64,000 nt of DNA. Source: Catalinimonas alkaloidigena. GTDB lineage: Bacteria; Bacteroidota; Bacteroidia; Cytophagales; Flexibacteraceae. The DNA lies in assembly GCF_900100765.1 (NCBI RefSeq), contig NZ_FNFO01000003.1, positions 719,348 to 783,347 on the forward strand. The letters are read 5' to 3'. A program made the translations under genes and the position numbers. Position 1 is the stretch's first letter; each line of letters opens with the position of its first letter. Shown here piece after piece: positions 57,824 to 64,000 of the stretch. The notes under the pieces are model-generated. The model was not told where the DNA came from and did not search any database. It saw only the letters and a program-made list of their open reading frames with translations.

Positions 57824-59335
57824 ATGAAACTTTTTACTGCGGAGCAGATCCGGGCGCTTGATCGTTACACGATCGAACACGAACCCATCGCTTCCATCGA
57901 TCTGATGGAACGAGCCGCGCAGGCGTTTACCGACTGGTTTGTGCAGCATTACCCCGCGTCGCGGCCGGTAGCGATCTTTTGTGGCATGGGCAACAACGGG
58001 GGCGACGGCCTGGCCATTGCGCGTTTGTTGCAAGCGCAGCGCTACACGGTGCAGTGCTTCGTGATGAAGTTGAAAGCGCAGGGCTCGGACGATTTCGAAA
58101 CCAACCTCCAACGGCTACAGGAACTCACGACCGTCACCCTGCTGGAACGTGCAGAGCAGTTGCCTGTGGCGTTGCCGGACGACGCGCTGCTGATCGACGC
58201 GCTGTTCGGCTCGGGGCTGGACCGCCCGGTCGAAGGTTTTCCGGCGCAACTGATTCAGTTCCTGAACCGCACTAAACTGCCCACGGTGGCGGTCGACATC
58301 GCTTCGGGCTTGTTTGCCGATCGGCCCAACGGCTCTGGCGACGTGATTGTTAAACCCGAGGCAACGTTCTCGTTTCAATTCCCGAAGCTGGCGTTTCTGT
58401 TGCCCGGCAACGCGCAATACGTCGGCGAGTGGTACGTCGGCGACATCGGGCTGCACCCGGAAGTCATTCAACAGACTGAAACAAGCTGGTTTTATACCGA
58501 TGCGGCCGCCGCACGGGCACTTCTGCAGCCGCGTACGCGCTTTTCGCACAAAGGCAACTTTGGCCGCGCACTCCTGATTGCCGGGAGCTACGGAAAAATC
58601 GGGGCGGCAGTCCTGAGTGCACACGCCTGCCTGCGGGCGGGGGCGGGTCTGACGTCGGCGCTCATTCCGCAATGCGGCTATAAAATCATGCAAACGGCCC
58701 TGCCCGAAGTGATGGTGATGACGGCCGGCAGCAACAAGAAAATCGTGTCGGATTTTCCGCCGCTCGGGGCGTACGATGCCATCGGCGTGGGGCCCGGCCT
58801 GGGCAAAGACTTCAAAACGGCCAAAGCGCTGGGCGGATTGATCGAGAAGATGATCAGCCCCATGGTAATCGACGCCGACGCCATTAACCTTACGGCCGAA
58901 AACCAGGCGTGGCTGGCTAAACTACCTCGCCAGAGCATTTTCACCCCCCATCCGAAAGAGTTTGAGCGGCTGGTTGGGCCGGTTGCGAACGATTACGAGC
59001 GCCTGGCGCGCGCCAAAGAGTTTGCGCAGCGCTACCAGTGCGTCATCGTGCTGAAAGGGGCCTACACGGCCGTCGTGCTGTGGAACGGGGAGGTGCATTT
59101 CAATACTACGGGCAATCCGGGCATGGCGAAAGGAGGGAGCGGTGATGCGCTGACGGGCATCCTGACGGCCCTCCTGGCACAAGAATACGACTCCGCTACA
59201 GCCGCCAAACTCGGGGTGTACCTGCACGGTGCCGCCGGAGATCTGGCGGCTCAGCACAACGGCATGATTGCCATGACCGCTACCGATCTGATCGAACAAC
59301 TAGGCCACGCCTTCGAACAACTTAACCACGCATGA
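57824..59335 (+). CDS. nnr: Bifunctional NAD(P)H-hydrate epimerase / ADP-dependent NAD(P)H-hydrate dehydratase
   Basis: 503 residues with two domains. Residues 1-215 are the YjeF_N epimerase (FTAEQIRALDRYTIEHEPIASIDLMERAA, GMGNNGGDGLAIARLL, DALFGSGLDRPVEG). Residues 225-500 are the ribokinase-like dehydratase (HKGNFGRALLIAGSYGKIGAAVLSAHACLRAGAGL, TPHPKEFERL, GMAKGGSGDALTGILTALLAQ). Together they repair NADHX and NADPHX, damaged by hydration, in the cytoplasm. The last four bases overlap the fluoride channel gene. Confidence 0.95.
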   Translation: MKLFTAEQIRALDRYTIEHEPIASIDLMERAAQAFTDWFVQHYPASRPVAIFCGMGNNGGDGLAIARLLQAQRYTVQCFVMKLKAQGSDDFETNLQRLQELTTVTLLERAEQLPVALPDDALLIDALFGSGLDRPVEGFPAQLIQFLNRTKLPTVAVDIASGLFADRPNGSGDVIVKPEATFSFQFPKLAFLLPGNAQYVGEWYVGDIGLHPEVIQQTETSWFYTDAAAARALLQPRTRFSHKGNFGRALLIAGSYGKIGAAVLSAHACLRAGAGLTSALIPQCGYKIMQTALPEVMVMTAGSNKKIVSDFPPLGAYDAIGVGPGLGKDFKTAKALGGLIEKMISPMVIDADAINLTAENQAWLAKLPRQSIFTPHPKEFERLVGPVANDYERLARAKEFAQRYQCVIVLKGAYTAVVLWNGEVHFNTTGNPGMAKGGSGDALTGILTALLAQEYDSATAAKLGVYLHGAAGDLAAQHNGMIAMTATDLIEQLGHAFEQLNHA

Positions 59336-59703
59336 AACTACTGCTTTGGGTCGGCGTGGGCGGCTTTTTCGGAAGCATGGCCCGTTACGGCATCAGCCTG
59401 TATGCCCAACGTTGGTGGCCGGGCTTCTTTCCGTGGGGGACGCTGCTGGCCAACGTGCTGGGGTGTCTGCTGATCGGCGTCTTTCTGGTCCTCGCCGCCC
59501 GGCAACAGTGGGAACTGCCGACCAAGCTGCTGTTGGCAACGGGGTTCTGCGGTGGCTTTACCACCTTTTCCACGTTTTCGTACGAGTCGCTGCTGCTCCT
59601 GCGCGAAGGTCGACCCGGCGGCGCGCTGCTGTACATGGGCGTGAGCCTCGGGTTGGGGCTACTGGCCACGGCGGCGGGCATGTGGCTGGGGCGCCAGTGG
59701 TAA
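59332..59703 (+). CDS. crcB: Fluoride ion channel CrcB/FluC
   Basis: 123 residues, four membrane helices. Fluc channels export fluoride as dimers. Signature: GGFFGSMARYGISLY, GTLLANVLGCLLIGVF with the pore Asn, and ATGFCGGFTTFSTFSYE with the Phe and Thr of the fluoride path. Translated with nnr by a four-base overlap (ATGA). No fluoride riboswitch is seen upstream. Confidence 0.94.
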   Translation: MKLLLWVGVGGFFGSMARYGISLYAQRWWPGFFPWGTLLANVLGCLLIGVFLVLAARQQWELPTKLLLATGFCGGFTTFSTFSYESLLLLREGRPGGALLYMGVSLGLGLLATAAGMWLGRQW

Positions 59704-59812
59704 AAAAAGATTCGACTACAAAATTCTCCGGCATTGGATAACTTTTATGCCACAGTTCTTTTGACCTGTGTATCAATCTTTTAACTGATCTGTTCGTAAT
59801 CGCTCTTTCTCC

Positions 59813-60646
59813 ATGAAAACAGTAGGGTGGCTCCTCGCTATGTTCTGGTTTGTGGCCGCGCACGCCCAATCGTCGCGCCTTCCCAAATATCCGCCCGACC
59901 GATGGGATTGGCAGCTCCAGCAGTACTACAAAGGCGCCAACGTAAAAGAAGTGCACCTGTACCGCCATCGGTACGACGCCCGTGGGCGCTTGGACAAACA
60001 GAGCGAGTTGGTCTGGACCGAGGTTTACAACAAGCGGGGAAATTTGGTGGAGCGCACCGATTACGACGCGGGCGGCAAAGCCAAGATTAAGTTTGACTAC
60101 AGCAAGCGTGGGGTGCCCATGCAGTGCATCATCACCGACGGGCGGGGCAAAGTGCAGGAACGGCATCTGTACCGGAACGGGCAGTTGTACCGCATCATGC
60201 ACTACAAAGAAGACGAAAAGCGGGTGGCGATGCTCGACGAAGTGGTGTACAAAGGAGACCAGCGTGAGCTGTTGCGCCGCAATCAGCTCGGTGCACCGAC
60301 CCACGTTACCAACAGCTATTTTGACCCCACCGGGAAGTTTTATTTCGAGAAGTTGTTTACGGTCGACGAAGAGTTGGTGTACGACCACCGATTCCTATTG
60401 ACCGACGAAGGGCAGATCCGCCGTATGGAGTTACGCCGCCCGGACGAGAACGCCACGCCGCTGGCCGAATACCGGTACAACGAGGAAGGCCAGCGCATCG
60501 AAGCGCGCTATTACAACGATCAGGGCGTTTTGCAAACGCGCGAGGTGCTGAAGTACGACCACCGCAAACTACCCACCGAAAAAATTACGTACGATGCCGA
60601 AGGCAAGCCCCTCATGATGGATACCTACGGCTACAAGCGGTATTGA
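59813..60646 (+). CDS. Exported YD/MORN-like repeat protein, hypothetical
   Basis: 277 residues. Signal peptide MKTVGWLLAMFWFVAAHA before Gln. The rest is made of repeats of the pattern Y-x-x-x-G-x-L/V ... (for example YDARGRLDKQSELVW, YNKRGNLVERTDYDAGGKAKI, YNEEGQRIEARYYNDQGVLQT, YDAEGKPLMMDTYGYK) as in RHS/YD or YwqK-like repeats. They probably form a beta structure in the periplasm or outer membrane. Function unknown. Confidence 0.75.
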   Translation: MKTVGWLLAMFWFVAAHAQSSRLPKYPPDRWDWQLQQYYKGANVKEVHLYRHRYDARGRLDKQSELVWTEVYNKRGNLVERTDYDAGGKAKIKFDYSKRGVPMQCIITDGRGKVQERHLYRNGQLYRIMHYKEDEKRVAMLDEVVYKGDQRELLRRNQLGAPTHVTNSYFDPTGKFYFEKLFTVDEELVYDHRFLLTDEGQIRRMELRRPDENATPLAEYRYNEEGQRIEARYYNDQGVLQTREVLKYDHRKLPTEKITYDAEGKPLMMDTYGYKRY

Positions 60647-60651
60647 AGAAG

Positions 60652-61287
60652 CTAAAAATTCAGTGGATCGAGGTGCCGAAAATGGCCGTTCATGCGGATA
60701 CGGGCTTTGGTCCGCTCAATTTCAGACACCACCGGCAGCGTGCGCTTCAGGTGCTCGGATAGGTACGTTTGCCGCTCGGTTTCGCTGCGGAACTTCAACA
60801 GTTCGTATTCCTGGTGCAGCGACAAACCGATCTTGTGCGCGATTTCGTACGAAAGAAGCCGGTCGGGCGTCGTCCGAAACTCGGGGCGGAGGTTCAGCAG
60901 CGAGTACAGTTGCTCGACGTTGAACAGGAGCGCCGCGCGTACGTTCGGGTCTTCGTCGGTATGGTCGGGCATAAAACGCACTTCCCCACCGGCGTAGAGC
61001 TTGTCGGCCATCGGATTGTCGAGCGATTGCAACAGAAACACCCGGACGCCCTCGGTGCGAATGTCCATCCGCCCGTCGTCATAGCGCTTTTCCACCGAAA
61101 GGATGCGCACTTCCGTGCCGTATTCGGACACCTGTTCGTCGAGATACGCCGGAATGCCGAACGTTTTTTCTTCCTGCAGACAGTCGCTGATCAGCTGCTT
61201 GTAGCGCGGTTCGAAAACGTGCAGGTTCAGGGCTTCCTGTGGATAGACAACCAGATTGAGCGGAAAGAAAGGGAGAAGGGTGGTCAT
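60652..61287 (-). CDS. LON substrate-binding domain protein
   Basis: 211 residues. LPFFPLNLVVYPQEALNLHVFEPRYKQLI is the start of the LON N-terminal (PUA-like) domain, followed by FGIPAYL and GTEVRILSVEKRYDDGRMDIRTEGVRVF. The protein lacks the AAA+ and protease domains of Lon. Stand-alone members are common, with unknown partner. It follows the WG-repeat gene by 8 bp, in the same direction. Confidence 0.87.
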   Translation of the reverse strand: MTTLLPFFPLNLVVYPQEALNLHVFEPRYKQLISDCLQEEKTFGIPAYLDEQVSEYGTEVRILSVEKRYDDGRMDIRTEGVRVFLLQSLDNPMADKLYAGGEVRFMPDHTDEDPNVRAALLFNVEQLYSLLNLRPEFRTTPDRLLSYEIAHKIGLSLHQEYELLKFRSETERQTYLSEHLKRTLPVVSEIERTKARIRMNGHFRHLDPLNF

Positions 61288-61295
61288 AAGTCAGA

Positions 61296-63965
61296 TTATT
61301 CACAAATCAGGGTATCGTACGTTTCTTCGTCGACGACTACCTGATGAAAAGGCACGCCTTCGGCATTCACGTAATCGACATGGTACTGGCCCTCTTCGGC
61401 TTGCAGCGCCGCAAAGTACAACGGCCGGTCCTGCCCCAGGTCGATGACTTCCTCGTAGCGGACAGGCAACACCTCACCGTATACACTGCTCAGCACACCG
61501 TACCGAAGGCCACGCTCCACACGCAGCACGCTTTCTTCCGGCGTTTCGCGCAAAAATCGGATGGCATCCATCGGCTCCGAAGCGGCTTCGTTCTTGCCCC
61601 ATTCCCAGAAGACCCACCGGCCGTTTTGCCGTACCAAAGAAATGCCCTCGGTCCAGTGCCGGATTTCGTCCATCGTAAACGGAATCAACGGATGGTTCTG
61701 GCTGTCGATCAGGCCGTAGCTGCCCTTCTTTAACGCAATGTACGCGTTGGTTGATTCAGCAAGCGGGCGAAGGGTAGCTTCGTATTGCGGCGGAATCAGG
61801 TGCTGCAACGTGGGGTCAAACATCCCGAATTTTCCACGCTGAAGCAACATGACCCGGCCGTTGAAAAAGCCGGCTCCGTCGTAACGTGCCGGGACTATAG
61901 TATTGCCCTGCAGGTCGTAGATGCCCGTTTTTCGGTTGCGTTCCGCCATCAGCAGTTGGTTGCCCAGCAGGGCGATGCGGTCGTAGCGCGAGGCCATAAT
62001 CTGCTCTCCCTGGCTGTTGAAAAGCGACTGACGGCCTGCGGCGTCGGTGGCCAGCAGCAGGTAAACCGGAGTTTCGTTGGCGCCCAGCGTAAACTTGTTG
62101 GTCAGCACCTCTACCTTCTGGTACCGGTTGAAGTTGACCATTTTGTCCTGCCCGAACGCAGCAAAAAGGTTATCGTTCAGCGAGAGAAGCAGAATGTTTT
62201 CTGCCAGAAACTGTACTGAGTCGTACGCGGGCTCTTTGTAAAACGCACCGGCTTGGTTCAGAACGCCCCAGCGTCCGGCCACCTTCACGCCATAGAATTG
62301 TGTATTGAAGATCACCCGTTCGAACCCCTGCGGATGCAGCGGCTGCCCATCGCGGTTCATCAGGAAGTACTGCTGGTCTTTCTGCACCAACCAACCGCCG
62401 GGCGTGTATTCTACGGCATCGGCCGTGACGGGGACAATGGGTTTGAGGCGGGCGTTCACCACCCCCCAACGGTCGCCGACGCGCACCAGAAACGATTCCT
62501 GCGGCTGCGGCACCACTTCGTGAAACTGGAACTGCGGCCGCGGTGCGCGGTTTTGTTGCAGGTCGTTGAGGAGTTGCGTCCACCGCAACACCGCATAGCG
62601 CCCGTTTTGGCGCACCAGCAGCTGATCGTCTTCCATCGAAATGTCCTCAAACGTGCCTTTCAGGACGTTGTGTCCCTGGAGCGTTAACAACCGTACTTGC
62701 CCGCCTGTTTCGGCGCGGACCAGAAAGCCTCCGACCAAACTGATGTCTTCGAACTGCAACGGGATGGTTTCGCCATCGGCCCCGGTCACCAAACCAACGC
62801 TGTCGCCGCGTTCGGCGCGGTAGATACCGGGACGCAGGGCTTCCAGCCGGTCGTAGCGGAAAGCCGTCAGCGGTTTGCCCGCCCGGTCGACCAGCCCGGC
62901 GCGCGCGTTCTGATGAAGTACGAAATACGGCGCATCGACTTCTGCACAGCGGTATTCGTCGGTCGGTGCGTCGTAACGAGCCGGAATGCGCCACTGGCCT
63001 GCTTCGTCGATAAATCCCCAGCGGGCGTTGGCCGGCATCGGCAACAGTTGCGTGGTGGCGGTGGTCAGCCGGATCAACATGCTGTCGGCCGACGGTAGGC
63101 TGTACTGATTGGCGAACTGCTCCAGCGTACCTTCCTCCCGGTGGAACAAAAAGAGCCATTCGAGCGCGTGGGGAGCCACGTGTGCGTGCGGGTAGTCAGC
63201 GTAGAAAAGCGCGTAGGCTTCGGGGGTATGGGGCGCGGTGCGCAGGGCGTAGATGTGCCGCTGGGCCTCGGTCAGGTAAGCGTTATGGGGATAGCGACGC
63301 ACAAAATTCTCGTAAGCCTCCAGCGTGCCCGAGGCGGTCTGGTTTTCGTAAAGCAGAAGCTCGTAGATTTCGTTGGCCTCGCGGGCCTGCCGGGCGTCAG
63401 GGTACTGTTTCAGGAAACGTTGGTACGCCTGGTAGGTACCCTCGGCTTTGGCCGCTTCGAAGGCCAATGAGTCGCGCGTGGCGGTGGCGGCGGGGCGTTG
63501 CGGTGCCGAGGCATAACGATCCAGAAAGGCCTGGTAGGCCGGTACGGTGTGCACCGAACGCGCGTAGGCAAAGGCCAGACTGTCGACTTTGATTTTTTGC
63601 CGGTCGAGCGCGGTGCTGTCCAGCTTGAGTTTTTTCAACTGTTTGGCCCCTTCGTCCGGGGCAAGGGCATAGACTCGCTGCGCGGCGGTGATGTAGTGGT
63701 ATGCCGAGTCGAACGGGTTGGCGGTGGTGTCGGCTTCTACGAAATAACGCGACGCGACGTACAGGCCCGCTACCTGAGCTGAATCTTTTGCGAGCACTTT
63801 GCGCCACTTTTTAGAGGCGGCTTCGTACTTTTCTTTTTCGAGTTGATGCAGGGCCGAGCGGGGGGCGTTACAGCCGGCGTACAGGCACGTCCACAAGGTC
63901 AGCACGAGCCGCCACCAGGCCGGTGAGCAAGAAGCTGCAGCAAGAGGAAATCGAGCGATGCGCAA
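61296..63965 (-). CDS. WG-repeat lipoprotein with TPR-like N-terminal region
   Basis: 889 residues. A lipoprotein-like signal with LYAGC (Cys32) then a helical region of TPR-like pairs (about 35-290; for example LDRYASAPQRPAATATRDSL, FVRRYPHNAYLTEAQRHIYAL). From about 300 to 860 come WG-type repeats: RWGFIDEAGQWRIPARYDAP, RAGLVDRAGKPLTAFRYDRL, KTGIYDLQGNTIVPARYDG, KFGMFDPTLQHLIPPQYEA and SYGLIDSQNHPLIPF. WG repeats form beta structure of unknown role. Its promoter would lie at the right edge. It precedes the LON-domain gene by 8 bp. Confidence 0.87.
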   Translation of the reverse strand: MRIARFPLAAASCSPAWWRLVLTLWTCLYAGCNAPRSALHQLEKEKYEAASKKWRKVLAKDSAQVAGLYVASRYFVEADTTANPFDSAYHYITAAQRVYALAPDEGAKQLKKLKLDSTALDRQKIKVDSLAFAYARSVHTVPAYQAFLDRYASAPQRPAATATRDSLAFEAAKAEGTYQAYQRFLKQYPDARQAREANEIYELLLYENQTASGTLEAYENFVRRYPHNAYLTEAQRHIYALRTAPHTPEAYALFYADYPHAHVAPHALEWLFLFHREEGTLEQFANQYSLPSADSMLIRLTTATTQLLPMPANARWGFIDEAGQWRIPARYDAPTDEYRCAEVDAPYFVLHQNARAGLVDRAGKPLTAFRYDRLEALRPGIYRAERGDSVGLVTGADGETIPLQFEDISLVGGFLVRAETGGQVRLLTLQGHNVLKGTFEDISMEDDQLLVRQNGRYAVLRWTQLLNDLQQNRAPRPQFQFHEVVPQPQESFLVRVGDRWGVVNARLKPIVPVTADAVEYTPGGWLVQKDQQYFLMNRDGQPLHPQGFERVIFNTQFYGVKVAGRWGVLNQAGAFYKEPAYDSVQFLAENILLLSLNDNLFAAFGQDKMVNFNRYQKVEVLTNKFTLGANETPVYLLLATDAAGRQSLFNSQGEQIMASRYDRIALLGNQLLMAERNRKTGIYDLQGNTIVPARYDGAGFFNGRVMLLQRGKFGMFDPTLQHLIPPQYEATLRPLAESTNAYIALKKGSYGLIDSQNHPLIPFTMDEIRHWTEGISLVRQNGRWVFWEWGKNEAASEPMDAIRFLRETPEESVLRVERGLRYGVLSSVYGEVLPVRYEEVIDLGQDRPLYFAALQAEEGQYHVDYVNAEGVPFHQVVVDEETYDTLICE

Positions 63966-64000
63966 GGGTGTGTTAGGATTATTTCAATAGCTTTGACCCT

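Noticed and set aside
59250-59331. Possible fluoride riboswitch before crcB
   Set aside because: The DNA before crcB is the coding end of nnr and shows no fluoride aptamer blocks.
1-64000. CRISPR array, prophage, insertion sequence or rRNA operon
   Set aside because: No spaced direct repeats, transposase, integrase or phage structural genes, and no rRNA-like sequence were seen.

Overview
The window looks like chromosomal DNA of a Bacteroidota bacterium, most likely Cytophagales-like. Four signs support this. Promoters have the TTTG-N19-TAnnTTTG form, exact at two tRNA genes and at a TPP riboswitch. Two secreted proteins carry type IX secretion C-terminal domains. Shine-Dalgarno sequences are generally absent. 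Eight predicted signal peptides place Gln right after the cleavage site, and a type II glutaminyl cyclase-like gene lies in the same window. The DNA is moderately GC-rich and almost fully coding. I see no prophage, insertion sequence, CRISPR array or rRNA. Gene content is mostly core metabolism, cell envelope and signalling.

Layout. 1-8.6 kb: the end of a GH15 glucoamylase-like gene, a bifunctional trehalose-6-phosphate synthase/phosphatase whose phosphatase nucleophile Asp is replaced by Gly, a HisA-like TIM barrel lacking its first catalytic Asp, lysA coupled to a radical SAM/SPASM gene, and a GT4 glycosyltransferase with a large C-terminal helical domain. 8.56-9.16 kb: a non-coding stretch with two parS-like palindromes, two TetR-type operator copies and other perfect palindromes. 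9.2-15.6 kb: TetR regulator, a tiny Cys-rich membrane protein, an SRPBCC protein, an RluA-type pseudouridine synthase, panB, def, ruvX, a RIC-type iron-sulfur repair protein and a porin-like barrel. 15.7-23.7 kb: a GNAT-like protein, a CHASE3/GAF sensor without output domain, a helical-repeat protein coupled to an esterase, and a YiaAB/PspA-like/membrane/fatty-acid-hydroxylase group.

23.7-31.5 kb: a T9SS cargo protein, a TonB-dependent receptor under a TPP riboswitch (probable thiamine receptor), a divergent GH88-alginate lyase fusion lipoprotein, and the glutaminyl cyclase-like lipoprotein. 31.5-42.1 kb: cysS, two tandem EEP-family phosphatase/nuclease paralogues, a secreted sugar dehydrogenase with T9SS domain, DUF4235 and DUF4112 proteins, queA, ppa, a flavodoxin-fold oxidoreductase, a second porin-like barrel and a DUF3127 protein with an SSB-like C-terminal tip. 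42.2-47.0 kb: a System I cytochrome c maturation operon (ccmB-C-D-E-F) whose CcmE has the CxxxY rather than HxxxY haem site; ccmA, ccmG and ccmH are absent from the operon. 47.1-51.4 kb: two sensor histidine kinases without adjacent response regulators.

51.7-64 kb: tRNA-Leu(CAA), a Dabb protein, an ADP-ribosylglycohydrolase, DUF4136 and SIMPL envelope proteins, tRNA-His, pruA, a lipoprotein, the bifunctional NAD(P)HX repair enzyme overlapping a fluoride channel gene, an MORN/RHS-like repeat protein, a LON-domain protein and a WG-repeat lipoprotein.

The most notable observations are the parS-like pair, the trehalose phosphatase and HisA active-site losses, the GH88-PL fusion, the glutaminyl cyclase found together with its probable substrates, and the CxxxY CcmE operon. 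All functional names come from motif recognition by eye; no database search was run.
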